The position numbers were made by a program, and so were the translations under genes. From Rhopalosiphum padi (Eukaryota > Arthropoda > Insecta > Hemiptera > Aphididae), in NCBI RefSeq assembly GCF_020882245.1, contig NC_083599.1, positions 72,337,745 to 72,401,744 on the forward strand: a DNA stretch of 64,000 nt. The letters run 5' to 3'. Shown here one piece after another: positions 1-12,940 of the stretch. The notes under the pieces are model-generated. The model saw only the letters and a list, made by a program, of their open reading frames with translations, was not told the origin of the DNA and made no database searches. Positions within the stretch are counted from its first letter, which is position 1, and each line of letters opens with the position of its first letter.

Positions 1-2050
1 AGATGAAATTCTGATACGCCTATGTAGCCACAAGGTATAATAATATCGTGCCCCACATTATTATAGTACCTACGCCATAATCATAAACAACCGTAAAATA
101 TTTGTCGGTTATATCATTATTTATTTTCGATGCTCGTGTGCCCGGGTTTATAATATTGTCTGCCAGCCGAGAGAATAAGATCAAAACCGGGAAATTGAAA
201 TCAACATTACCTATATAATAATAGATTGAATTACAGTTTTTGAACTATAACTATTACTATTATTATTATTATTATCAAACGCGATGGCGTAATATCAATT
301 AATATCACTTCGTCATTGCGACTCGACATGCGAACGTTGCAGGTTCATTTTCCGCCGGCATAATGGCACCTTCGCTTTGAAACTTCGGAACGAAACTTAT
401 ACACACGGTTATTTTGTACGTTATTACTTATTTGTAATCGATTGTACCACATGCTCCGCCGTCTGACTGTAAACCTTAACGCCAACCATACTGCATTATT
501 TTACCAAAGATGCAGTGAAATAATACGCCAGCAACCCCTCTATACACGATTTTGGGATGATCATAATATTCATACTATATACATATACGAGTAATAAGCG
601 GCACCGCAAAAGGAGTGCAGGGATTGTACATATGTATTTTTGATGCTTTTGAAATACAGCAAAAAGAACTTTTGAAGATTATGATGAATTTTGTATGTAT
701 TTTATTCTATATGTGATATTTGCACCAGATTTTATTTTACAGCATTTTATATTTCGTATAAATTGTGTCATTTTTATTTTTCAAATTTGTACATATTTTC
801 CTTACAATATTTAGTATGTTAGTATATTACATACATTTTGAATGTTTAAAATTTAAAACATATAATATAATAATATTATTACATAAATATTGTACACTTA
901 AACTAAAAACAGTCATGGTTGAGATGTTTGGAATATCTATTAACTATTTAACAAATTTATAGTAGTTTTTTTCACCTGTAAGTAAATTTAAATTTATATT
1001 TGTGCACTTTTAAAATGTAAAAATAATTTGATAGGTAATATTTTTAAAACTTTTAGAAATATATATTTTGTTGTTTAATTAATTAATATACCACAATCAT
1101 GTCTATAAATATCTCAAAGCGGGTCTGAATATTTTTAATACGTTATCGGTTGTTATTTCCGACTACATTAGACAATTTATGACATTCATTGGTTATTTTT
1201 AAAATAATGTCATACTTACTATTGTACTGCAGTTATAAAATTCGTAGTCAAATACCTATAGTTCCCAAATATCTACTATTAGTTACATTCTACAAATAAA
1301 TATATAATTTGTAAAATAAAAAAAATCTAAGTGCTTGAAAATTTGGTTTTTCATATTTACCTATTTTTAGTGTTTTTAAGTACATAGTTACAAGTGCTAA
1401 AAATGTACTTATAATTTCCGAACACTGCTTATAACTTTATATTATAGGTCGATTATTTAAAAAAAAAAAATACTCGTTTTGGCCAAAACAACATTTTTAA
1501 GCAAATTCATAATTTTTACTATTTATATTGATTTAATATTTTAATTATTTTAATTACTATGCATATATTTTTAATTTCATATTCCAAAGCAGAATGAAAA
1601 ATGTTGACATTTAAGAATACTCAAATATTTAACGAGTAATTAATTATTAATATTTATATATAAATGATCGGTATTAATCACTACTCTATATTATATTGGT
1701 CTACTAATTTGCTGACCTAAAGGAATAACTAATCAACTATGAGTTCAAAATTAGATTTAAATTAAAATTAAATTCTCAGAAAATATTCTACTTTAGAGTA
1801 TGAAATAAAAATTAATGTTAAAGTTTTTTTAAAAAATATTTTAAATGATAATGGTATAAACTATAAAACATAGTACACGTTATATTTATATATTTATTTT
1901 AAATGCTGTTTTGTGATGACTTGAAATCATGAAAAATCTTCCCATAAACGTTAATATTTGTCGATAAAACGTGAATAGTTTTACTTTTAATGTAATCACT
2001 AATAATTATATTATAACTCATCTACAGATATTATATATTATATTATATTA
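1..2050. other. A+T-rich non-coding stretch, no gene seen
   Basis: All six frames are broken by frequent stops. The only ORF above 60 codons (765-962) is low-complexity, rich in F, I, L and Y, and has no recognisable domain. A short GC-richer patch lies around 320-510. Nothing else was identified. Confidence 0.6.
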
Positions 2051-3420
2051 TACGTGAAAACCGTTGTATATCATTATCCCACCCCCAGGCAAGTATTTTA
2101 GTTATAAGCCTTTCACGCGCGTGTGGTTGTCAGTTTCTTTACACCCCCCACGCGTAAATAGAAATGTGACCCAAGGCGAGTTTTCTATACTGAAATCCTT
2201 TATAATCGTCGATCGCGTCGCGCTGCAGTTGGGCGTAAAATTCGAGAAATTCAACAATATTTTATAAATAGAACTTTGCATATAGGTATATATTATATGG
2301 AAGTTGGAGAAAAAAAAGTTGTCGATTCTCTTTGTACTAAAACGGGTCGCGTGCAAAATTATACAAGACAGCACCTATACCTATACATAGTATACTGTGG
2401 TCGTAACGCTGAGCGTTTGTGTTTTACGAGAGAAATCGTGTCGATAGATGATAATAATAATAATAATAACAGCGCCATCCTCCGTATTCCGTATACGCAC
2501 CCTCTCTGACCACCACGCGGCACCCTACACTATATACGCGCGCGCGTAGGTATTAATAATAACGTGACCCACGCGCGTCGTGTAATATTATCGCCCGGGC
2601 GTGTGTACCGCCGCCGCCGCCGTGTACGATATTAATATATTATTATACTTAACGTACACACACACACATAGGTATGTATTATAATAGGCTCCAAATTACG
2701 GCGAGTAGTTATTGTTATTATTATATGGCATGTGCGTGTGTGTCGTTACAAGGATAACGATATACACGTATATATATATATATATATATGTTAAAACCGT
2801 GAAAGACGTACGGCGAGAGAAGAGGACCCGGCGAGGAAGAGGAGGACGGAGTCGTGGCGAACGAACGTATATCGTGTAAAACGACGGTCGAGGGAACTGC
2901 GCACCGGAGATAAGTGCGGCGGTGATAAGTTTAAATATTTGCCGACTAAAAACCAACACCCCCCCCCCACCGCCAAATAATACTCGCGTATATAGTTGTG
3001 TATAATGCGGTTATAACCGTAAGTCTTAGCGGTCTCTCATAGGCGTATTATAGTGCGTGTACACTTATTATATTACCTGTACACGCACATACTAATATAA
3101 TATAATATACTTTGCGCGTCTCTTTCCTCGTCGGGGCGACCCGAGTCTCGTTTAATTATTATTATAACCTCTCTCTCCCGTCCGTGCGTTATGTGCGCGT
3201 GAAAACGTTTTGTTTGGGTAACCGCCTCTCTCCGTCGTCGTTTTCGCGATATTGCCACGTCATATGATACGCCGGGAAACGGGTAGTATTTGATAATCAA
3301 CTTCGGTGTTCTTGGGGTGGGTGGGGGATATTTACGATATAACGGATTGGGGGGAGGTGTGTACCCAGTGATGGTGATCAAAAAAGAAAATCACCTTTTG
3401 GATTTTGCTCTGTGTACCGT
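2051..3420. promoter_or_regulatory. CpG-rich island, candidate promoter or 5' exon region
   Basis: This segment is clearly richer in G+C and CpG than its surroundings. It has CG-runs at about 2538-2582, a short (CCG)n run near 2608-2622 and a (TA)n run near 2768-2789. Overlapping ORFs on both strands (for example 2102-2374 and 3073-3381, minus) have strand-symmetric, low-complexity translations and no domain, so I treat them as by-products of local composition. In compact A+T-rich insect genomes such islands often mark promoters; that role is inferred. Confidence 0.35.
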
Positions 3421-4921
3421 AAGATTATCCTAATCTAGATTTTTCTAAAACTGTCGTTCATCAAACGAACGAAATTGCAAATTTTAAATAATACGTATTT
3501 ATTCGTTTTATTTTTGCATATTATCCAAAAAAGACAAATGCGTACTATTTTAATAATTAAATTGTATTCGATGAAACAAAATTAAAAGGTTTTTGGTTTG
3601 TATAGGTGGTATAGGTGGTATTTTTGAAAATAAATGGAAAGCTATATTATCTACTATATGTTTCTAGTTTCTAATTATATAATAATATAGTATATTTTGT
3701 TTGAAAAACATATATATTCATTATTATAACAATGTTATGGAGATTTAAATTGTAAATTTTAAATTACAAATTATTTATTTTTTAATAGGGTATTTGAAGC
3801 GATGCAATTATCATCAACGAAATTTTATTGGCATGAGTCAATTAAATGAGTTCTAGTTTTTGATTTGAACATTTTTATTCGTAAAAAAATATGCTCAAAA
3901 GTGTGAGTATTACCAGAGACAGGCGTATTTCTTAAAGTGTTGATTCGTAAATTAAGTCTATGTACTTTGAATACAAATTTAAATCTCGACGTTATTCTGT
4001 TTTTTTTTTAAATGTTGTATTGCTCTATAAATAAGTAATTTGAATATTTTCTGTGATATCTTCAACTAATAATTAAAAAGGAATTGAAAATAAATTAAAC
4101 ACATTTTTATATGCTTTGAATTTTAAAAACCTCGTATGAAACTTGAATATTAAATCTGAAGTTGCTTCTGCGTATTTTTTCGGTAAAGTAACATATTGTA
4201 TTTTGACAAATATATACGTAGAACTGTGTTGTGGTGACTGTTTTTATTTTTGATCTAAACTAAACAAAAGATGAAATTAATTTTTAAAAGATTTAATATA
4301 GTTAATAATAAATTGTTAAATACTTAATTGGTTTTGAAATCGACGTGTAAAGCATCTATTTAAATTAAAAAGTTTTGAAATTCTCTGTCACTCAATAATA
4401 ATGATTTCATAAAATATACTGTCTGTTTTTACAACATCTTTCATTACCTATATAGTTTGAAAACAAGCAGATCATGTACATACATTTTCTCGGCGGATAA
4501 ATGGAATAATGCAGTGACACACTATCAGTCGCAGTCCGTAGAGCACCACTTGTCCTCATTTATTTTTTAATTAACACTACGATACTTATGTTTTTCCAAC
4601 CATTTACGGTGTCACATGTGTTGTTGTTACTCCAGAAAGGTTATTTAATTTGATATTGTCGTATTAGGTGACGCGCCCTAAGCTTACGGACGTCTTATAC
4701 CCTCGTGCGCTCTGAGCTAATGACTCCGAAATCAATCGGATTAGCGCTGTTAGCGTTAATGAAGGACGATGGAATACGTTTATTTGTCCCGCGTTCACTA
4801 CTCTTAAGGTGATTGAAATGATTTCATTTACCACACAGCGCAATTTAGTTTAAGCGTATACTCCGTCGACTCTAAATACGCATATCCCAACGCTGATGCG
4901 TTTAAAATGTCATAATGCGTC
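3421..4921. other. A+T-rich non-coding stretch
   Basis: No supported ORF or RNA gene. A moderately CpG-containing patch at about 4665-4880 separates A+T-rich sequence. A short inverted pair, GGTGAT and ATCACC, lies near 3373-3394 but is too small to call. Confidence 0.55.
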
Positions 4922-4929
4922 AAACGATT

Positions 4930-4939
4930 CAGTGGCGCC
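4930..4939 (+). repeat. left terminal inverted repeat of hAT MITE
   Basis: CAGTGGCGCC, the exact reverse complement of 5072-5081. Confidence 0.88.
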
Positions 4940-5071
4940 GATCTATATTTCATGTTAAACTATATGCATAAAAGATACTGTATAACAAACAATTTTTTTT
5001 TATTATCACCTACCCACCTGACTCACCCATAAATTGTACTGCGGAATTTTCCCCAGTTCATACCCGTGTTA

Positions 5072-5081
5072 GGCGCCACTG
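5072..5081 (-). repeat. right terminal inverted repeat of hAT MITE
   Basis: GGCGCCACTG, the exact reverse complement of 4930-4939, followed directly by the second AAACGATT copy. Confidence 0.88.
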
Positions 5082-5089
5082 AAACGATT

Positions 5090-6999
5090 ACAGACATATA
5101 AAATTGAATATATTTTTTGGCAGTTGACATTTTTATAATTTGTTTAAAACAAACTAAATGTTAAAAACTTAGCCCACGTACAGTCGTGAGTCATTCGTGT
5201 ATGATCGTCGCACCTAACCTATACGTTTAACAGCGCGGGACTAACCATAACAAAACATAATATTGCCTCAGTGTATTTCACTTCGTAGGTCCGATTTATT
5301 ATTTTAATTATTTCATTTATAAAATATATTTTTACATTATTCTACAAATATGTTTGTTAAAATTATATTGACGAATGTCTATAATGTCTAAATGGCTAGA
5401 TGTTGATTTTGAAGTATTGGAAATGTATAACATTATTGTCACAACCTTTTTTTGTATTATTTTCATAATGACGCGCTCCTACGTCTTTCAGCGATGTATT
5501 ATAGCCGTTTTAATTTGTTTAAAATAGAAAAATAAACGTTATTTGTTTAAAATGTGTTCACGGTCCTCAAATATAATGTGGTCCATGAGTTGAAGACTCA
5601 TGTTGCAGTGAATAAGAATTAGCAGAGTACTACTGCACACGTCAATACCGAGATTCATGAATATTATTTTATTTTCCAATAAAAGTATCAATTTTCGTCA
5701 ATAAAATTATATTTAATAATCTATAGTAAGTCGATAACATGTCTGAAAACATATTTCAATTTATCATGACAATTTATGGTAATCGTTTTTTTCACATTTT
5801 TAAATTTAAATTGTTTTTAATCCAAAATTATCATAACATTTAAAAAAACTTAATATTCAACTTTTAAATATAATATATTATATTGAAAGGTTTTAACTTG
5901 AATTTTTAAAGAGATACAAATTTCCAAAATATTTTGAAAATGATATCATATTGTACTAACATAAATATTTGGTAATATAATCTTTAAGTCTCTGTATTCC
6001 ATCTAAGAAATATTTTTACGGAAAAATATTTAAGCATTTTTTCTGTTTTGTATATAAACTGTGTCATCTACATTCTACATACATACACAAAAAAATAATA
6101 AATAAATAACTTAAATAATGGTAAAATTAATATATATATATTATACCACTTCACTCAGAATCTATAATTTGGCTTGTAGGTATATCAATTTTAAAAACAG
6201 TTTTTCCTGAACTATCTACTTACCAGAATTAACGCATATCACCCTGAATAAAAATGGTTATAACTATTATAGCTTAAAAGTAACCAAATTTGTATTTACA
6301 TTTTTTAATTCCACGGTTGAACACCCGAAACTAGAACCAGACGTTCGAAACACGAATAAATAATTTTTTGCGTAAATCCGTGTTTATAATAATATTTTTC
6401 GCTATTTTATATACAACTATAACATAGTAACTAAACTAACTACGCGAAGCGTTACCACACATAACGGTGGGGAATTTCTTCCCTCTTTTGGTGAGTCTAT
6501 CTATGTGTTTTCGATATTTTGAACGTTATGTGATTTACTGCAGCAGTATATAGTAGAGCACGTTTTGAATATTTTCTACCCTTCGATTGACATTACATCA
6601 GGTTGTATAAAAGATAACCCTCTACCCTGCAACTACGAGTCATACGTGATGCTCGCTATCGAGAAATGTACGTGAAATTATGACGACGCAATCCTATACG
6701 GCTGTATTATACACGTATATAATACAATATAATATAATAATGTATGCCACGAATCACGTGCTGTGTGACGACAAAATTACAACTACATATTTTATGATTA
6801 ATTAATTATTTTATGATTCATCGATTTATTTTATCTGTTAATTTTTTTTCTACATTATAACTTTCCGCGATTTGCCAACAGTGTAAAATGTAAATTCTCG
6901 ATGTCCTGCAAAAACAAATTTGCAATAAATTTAATAGTTTTTCTGCTATTTTTATCAATATAATATTAACCAAAACATTCGCTCGCCGTCGTATTACAA
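5090..6999. other. A+T-rich non-coding stretch
   Basis: No credible ORF. A TATAAAAG box lies at about 6606-6613 and is followed 25-35 bases later by GC-richer sequence. It could be a core promoter, but no transcript can be tied to it. Confidence 0.5.
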
Positions 7000-7790
7000 C
7001 ATATTATTATATTTACGTATTCGTGATATTATGACGTAGTGTTGTGCGCGCGAACTCGTCCCGTCTGTAACGTCAAAATTTCCGAGAACGTTACACACAA
7101 TATCCGATTCGACTGCCGCCGAGTGTGGTATATATACTATATAGGTACCGTCGCGGAATTAAATTATTTCAATAAAACGAATTATCCGAGTTTAATTACA
7201 TATCCGAGCGAACGAACGTCATCGTCTCAAAATTCAAATCTCCCGGCGGTTATCGCGGCGCCATAATATTCACGGCTGCGCGACGGCGGATTTCAGCCGA
7301 AATCGAATTTCGTTAGTCGTCGACACTAATTCGATTTTTACATCTCGCTTTGAATAATAATAATAATAATCATAATAATGCGATATATTATTGTCGTTCG
7401 GCCGGGACGTCGAGCACACTCGTCACGATGATTCGTCTCCCGCGCGAACTCCGCCGTACGCGCCGCGCGTAATATATTCGTTAATGTTTTCGCATATACC
7501 TATATGAACGATATTATGTTGATTACGCTTTACGTTATTATATTATTACAATATATAACGTGCCGTTGGATTTTACCGTAGTCGCTGACGGTGGTACACG
7601 CAAATATAAAATATGACGAGCACTCGTCGTTATGTAGGTACCTATTATATATGCGTATTAAACGCACCACTATACGCGTATAATACCGTTAACGGTATAA
7701 CGAGCCCGTCTAACTCTCCTCCTCGCGGTTGAACGTATCGCATTAATTTTTTTGTATTAGACGTTTCTATATACGTATATATATATATAA
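7000..7790. promoter_or_regulatory. CpG-rich island upstream of a transposon relic
   Basis: Dense CpG (around 7040-7080, 7200-7320 and 7390-7470) in A+T-rich surroundings, followed by TACGTA/TATACG-rich sequence up to 7780. The ORF at 7039-7266 has no domain and is probably by chance. A promoter role is inferred from composition only. Confidence 0.35.
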
Positions 7791-8213
7791 TACAGGGTCC
7801 GGCTAAAAAACCTCCCTTATTTAGAAATAGCGCTGTGTGAGTTGTGGTGGTGGTACAACAGTTGGGGAGAGGGTATCGATAGTGGTGGTATACGTGCCAG
7901 TTTTAGTAGATGTAATGGCAAGGAACAAAAAAAAAAACGAAATAAAAACCAACAAAAAATAACGAAAATAAAACGGGATTTTAAAAAAAATTTCTAAATT
8001 TAAATTTTTTAACGTGGTCGTCCTGTGATTACGTTCTTTGGGGATATTTACCTTTTGGGTACGATAATCGCCCCGCATCCCTACAAGCACTTAAGGAGCC
8101 AATCACCAGGCATTTGCCTCTCCATTACACCAGCAATGACACGAAGAGTTATGTGTGTTAACAATGGAGGACACCGCTTAATAACCGATATAATGTTTAA
8201 AATAAATAATTAA
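7791..8213 (+). pseudogene. Tc1/mariner-type transposon remnant (transposase C-terminus)
   Basis: The left edge is a terminus-like sequence beginning TACAGGGTCCGG, consistent with insertion at a TA dinucleotide. After an A-rich segment, two frames together give a decayed transposase C-terminus. Around 8036-8113 one frame reads LWGYL, then DNRP and LQALKEPITR. After a frame change, 8097-8213 reads SITPAMTRRV, then NNGGH and a terminal DIMFK, ending in a stop. LWGYL ... NRP ... GGHxLxDIIFK is the usual ending of a large group of insect mariner-like transposases. The N-terminal helix-turn-helix and most of the DDE core are missing, and no matching right inverted repeat was found, so this is a dead, internally deleted copy. 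Confidence 0.68.
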
Positions 8214-8269
8214 AAATGGTATAATATTTATTAGTAAAAAATAAAAGAATTTTTTCTATTTCTATGTTT

Positions 8270-8700
8270 GTTTATTTGCAATTGCCTCTTGAAATATGAG
8301 AGGTTTTTGATGCGTGCCGTATCGATACGATGACTACGTGACAGACTTCACGTCCGAGCCGTCGGGGCGTCTGGGGCGAATGAAATGTCGACGACGATTC
8401 GTGTTTACCGCGATCGCTAATTATTATCAAAACACCAATATAATATATTAATATAGCCGACCATTGACCGCCGCCGCAGACTATAATAACACATGATTTA
8501 TACGCGCCCGTCCAGGACAAATTTATTGTAATTGTGCGCGCGGGTAAAATAACATCACGGTCTGTGCTCTATATATTATGCTCTCGGGAATCCGCGATAT
8601 TGTCGGAATCACTGACCTAGAGTCCTGTACAGTAGAGTTATGAATTTCCGGTAATACTGCTACTGCGACGAGTGGGCGACTACTGTAATTTTGTCTACAG
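8270..8700. promoter_or_regulatory. CpG-containing GC-richer segment
   Basis: GC-enriched sequence with CpG clusters (8310-8420, 8455-8475 and 8505-8550). The minus-strand ORF at 8272-8520 lacks any motif. Possible promoter or non-coding exon; no direct support. Confidence 0.25.
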
Positions 8701-11439
8701 TTTGAAAACGTATAGCTTTATAAAGAAACAATATTACTTAACGGAAACGATTGAATACACACGATCAAACAATCAAATCAATATAATAATACATCCGAAA
8801 TTCGTGCAGACACATGCAACAGCAATATAGGCCTATAGCTGATGTACGCAGCATCTTCAAAAGCAAACATAATAACGGTAAAAATGTGATAGAATCGAAT
8901 AGATAATATAATAAAAGTATTTTTCGTCTTGTACTATACACTACTCCAGTTTCAAATACGAAAAATATTCGAAATGCTCTTGAAGAATAATTAAGTGATA
9001 TTATTTTGTTTAGTGCACGGAGCAAGTGGAGCTTTTTCCAACTCAGGTGGTGTTGGATTATTGTCTCAATTTAATAATATTTAATCTTATAAAAAGTAAC
9101 TACGTTTTAAAAAAAAGTGAGTTTGAATAAAATTTGCATCACTACGGACCAGCTCAAGAGAAAATATTGCCACACCTCCGTCCATGCCAGTTTCAGTAAG
9201 TAATATATTTTTGACACAATATAATATTACGTACTTAGATACGTTATAGATTTTTTTTTAGTGCATGTCACGCGCGTTTCGTAAAAACGTCGTAAATTGT
9301 AACACGCAAATAATATAATAACGGTTTATTATTGCATCTTAGATGAGTATGTGGGACATGCAAATCACACATTTCGTGTAACTAAAAATCCGATCTATGA
9401 CTTCTATGACTACGTGCAGGACTGAAGATCTCTACTTATAGACAGAAATATATATAACTATATACAAATCTTTTACGTCAGTGTTTAAAGTCTTTTTTCC
9501 AAAAGTTCTAACTTTTTTGAAAATATATTTTCATATAACTTTGTGTAATTGCAAACTAACAGATACAAAACTTAGATTCTTTGCAATTTTTTGAATAGCT
9601 ATCGTATTTTATTTACTATTATAATTTATTTTTTATTTACAGATCGATCTGTTGCCGGTTGTATTTAACAATTATATGCTCAATAATTTTTATTTACATC
9701 AAATAAAAGCCGGGTAAAATTACAATTGTTTATTGCTATGTTATTTTAAACTTTGAGTGATAATATACATTTTGAATTTCACTAAGAATATCATTGTTTG
9801 GAACACTTCGATAAATAAAAATTTTATATGTACAATCTTAAACATGTAGTTAAAAAGTTTAGTTTAATTTTTAAAATTGTGATAAATGGAGTAGAATAGC
9901 ACAGAGGTACCACGCAAAATGTGGATCCACTAATACGCATAAATACATTTAAAATACTTATAAGTTATAACTAATTAACTGTTACTGTTCAAAATTCGAT
10001 TTTTAACTTAAACAGTTATGTGTTATAGTAACATTAAAATATTGTAAAAAAATATATGTTTTCTGAAAAAATTCTGTTCTGATGTTAAATAATTATATAG
10101 AAAAATTTTTCAAAAATTTTCGAAATAATGAGTGTAGAGACTTAAATGGATCGTCTTACATATTTATTATGAAATATACATAACAAAGTAGTATTGTTGT
10201 TAGTAGAACAAAAGAAAAATAGCTTAAAACTTATCACTGTTGTAATTATAATATATATTATACAAGTATAATATAGTGTCCAAACAGTGTATAACGTTAT
10301 TGTCTTTTGTATTTCGTATATTTTTACTTAAATTATTTTCTTCTGTTCTATTTAATTGTTGATTTAATTATATATACTTATATTATAAATGAAGTAATAA
10401 CTATGTGTCTACAATGTGTTGCAGTGAATATAAGATAAGACTAAAAACTATACCAAATTATATCAAAACTACGGGAATCTTGGGACCATTATTTCTCATT
10501 TACCTTTAAATTGTATATTATTTATAAAATATATAGTATGCGCCGGAGCCAGTCTTAATAATATCGGCGCCTAATAGGTATTTTGACTGATTTTTTTTAA
10601 TATAATAAAGTGATATTGCTATTGTTTTATCAATGTACGATTATTAAAAATAATAAATATCAATATCCTTTTAAATTTTAATACAAAGTTACATAAAAAA
10701 ATTGTTATTTTTTAGAATAGCCAACCAACACGAACCGATAAAAAATGGATTTACGAAGTACCTTTTTTATTTAAAAAAAAAAATGGTTTATTTGAAAATG
10801 AATCTATTTTATGATAATTTCATTAGCTACAAATTAGTCGTTACTTATAGTATATTGTAAAAATAATAATCGTATTATGCGAGACATTTAGATTTTGTTT
10901 TATCTCTAATTGATTATAATAGTAGCAGGTACCCAGTATGGACATATCATTACAATGCGTATCGTTTATTATATGATCAAGATCTATAAGCTTTTAGAAA
11001 AGTTTTATGAAATATTATGATTATTGATCGACCCCGTGATTTCCCCGTCAAACATCCATTACGTACCATTACACTTTAAGAGCTTGTACATGAAAGACTA
11101 TGATAAAATTATCTTTTCAGAGATTCCTCTTTTGCTATATATTTGTCCCAGCGCATAGACATATCTATCTATATACCCATTATTATTTATGACTTGTATA
11201 AAATACATTTTGTGAAATTTTTAACACCTGATTAAATATTTCAAATCGTCATGTACTGCACGCTTGAAATATTTTATATTGTTTATATATTTTTTTATTC
11301 GTATTATTTTTGTTTCTCAATAAAATAAATAGTTCATACAAGTAGACGCATACACAAATCACAAATCTATAATAGATTACCTGTCTATAATAGGTAAGTG
11401 TATTTATTTGGTGTTTTATTTTTTTATAATCTCACAAGA
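8701..11439. other. Mostly A+T-rich non-coding; weak exon-like patch near 9.0-9.2 kb
   Basis: The stretch has no long ORF. A GC-richer patch at 9012-9090 reads GASGAFSNSGGVG in one frame. A second patch, about 9133-9196, is open in all three plus frames and ends in a strong donor-like GTAAGTAA at 9197. This is too little to call a gene. The rest is A+T-rich without recognisable features. Confidence 0.4.
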
Positions 11440-11981
11440 TTAATAATATTATTTATTTAATTTTTTTTTTATTATTATTTTTACAATAAGACATTCCTAG
11501 CCTATAGGCTATCTACATCGATGAATAAATAAGTAATAATTATGTTTGGATATTTTAAAATGATAACAGTATAGTAGTAATATAATGATAATAACAATAA
11601 CGTAAGACAACGATAGTAATAGTTAAGGTTGGTTAGACATAATGTAGACAAAACAAAATAGTGTAGATAGATTAATAATAATATAATTACATTATAGTTT
11701 ATAATTTACTTAATAATTGTAGTTAACGAATAAGGTCATGCGGACGCCCACGTTTTAGACGCTTTTGTGGTGGTGGACGTATGTGTAGATTGAAGGGAAT
11801 TGAGCTTGTTGATTTGTGGAGTAAACTATTGAAATTTGTGGCAAGGGCGCTTATATGATCTTGAATTTTAGTAATTTGGAGTTGTTTGTGTAGGTTTTCG
11901 TTACGTACGAGCCAAGGCGCGTTCGTTATTATTCTCAGTATTTTATTTTGGACAATTTGAATTTTTCTTAATAATATTATT
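11440..11981 (-). mobile_element. 5'-truncated Jockey-like LINE with target-site duplication
   Basis: A LINE 3' end on the minus strand, about 514 bp (11454-11967). It consists of the end of the ORF2 reverse-transcriptase protein, a 3' UTR of about 250 bp, and an A-rich tail read as the T-rich run near 11458-11485. Direct repeats TTAATAATATTATT at 11440-11453 and 11968-11981 flank it and are read as a target-site duplication, although the sequence is of low complexity. Severe 5' truncation is the usual result of incomplete target-primed reverse transcription. The element cannot move by itself. Confidence 0.75.
11723..11967 (-). pseudogene. C-terminal fragment of LINE ORF2 (reverse transcriptase)
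   Basis: The minus frame ending at the TAA at 11723-11725 stays open back to the truncation point. It reads IQIVQNKILRIITNAPWLVR, then NENLH and further downstream HIRPPPQKRLKRGRP before the stop. IQ..QN(K)xLRxI..APW.VRN..LH followed by a basic RLKR..P end is the characteristic C-terminus of Jockey-clade LINE proteins. The endonuclease and catalytic RT domains are absent. Confidence 0.8.
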
Positions 11982-12940
11982 AATACACTATATAAACAGC
12001 TAATAGTAAGTCATTAAATAATACATTCTATATTTAACTAAACTATAAAGTTTAAATTATTTATGATAAATTAGATGTTATTTATTATAATTCTAAAAAC
12101 AATAACCGAATTAAATAGTTATATTATATTATAACGTTTGAATAACAAACATACTTATTCGTAGAAATAATCTAATCGTACTAATAAATTATCATTTATC
12201 ACCGCTCTTAAACCACCATTAACAGAAAATATTGATTATGCAGTTTTTAAATATAATAAACTGTTTACTTCGTTTGAGAGGTGATTGAAATACTATTTAA
12301 TTTATTTTAACGAACGTATACTTGTCGACTTGTTTAACAAATTAAGTTTAATACAAAATGTCAAATTATGTTTCAAAAAGATTATTTAAATAATCTAGAT
12401 AAATAAGTTATAATATTATAAGGAAATATTGAAATTAAAAATTAATTAATATTGAGTCATTTAGGTAAGTCAGAAGTGACTAATAGTCATAGTAATAAAA
12501 AAAAAATACGACAGACAAACTTTAAAAATCATAAGTTGTAAATAAATAATTTAATTATTGTCCATTTCTATATTATGTCAGTTATTTTTAATTTAATTAA
12601 CTGTGGAACGTAGACGGTGTTTTTATTTTTGTCAATATTTTCCATGTTTATGCAAATCAAAAAAAAAAAAAATTGTTTATCTACACTGCATTTCGACAAG
12701 GATAATACCGTACAAATTAAACAAATAATAATAATGTGTGTACGGAATATCAACTTCGTTCATCGCCGAAAACTAATTAAACGCGTTGTATAGGTACGAC
12801 ATATCAATATATCGGAGAAAAAAATATTGTAAATATATTATATCTTATGCACGAAATAAAATAATTACCCCGGTAAGTGAGATTTATGTGCAGATGACAC
12901 TTAATGATTGGATTATGAATGCCAAAAGGGTTTGATATAG
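11982..12940. other. A+T-rich non-coding stretch
   Basis: No feature found. The minus ORF at 12568-12753 is low-complexity with a poly-F stretch encoded by an A-run. Confidence 0.55.

Larger units (their letters stand above)
4922..5089. mobile_element. hAT-type MITE with 8-bp target-site duplication
   Basis: A 152-bp element (4930-5081) is bounded by perfect 10-bp terminal inverted repeats: CAGTGGCGCC at 4930-4939 and GGCGCCACTG at 5072-5081. It is flanked on both sides by AAACGATT (4922-4929 and 5082-5089). An 8-bp duplication and termini starting CAGTGGC are typical of the hAT superfamily. No coding capacity remains, so the element is non-autonomous and depended on a transposase elsewhere. 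The perfect duplication suggests a fairly recent insertion. Confidence 0.88.
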
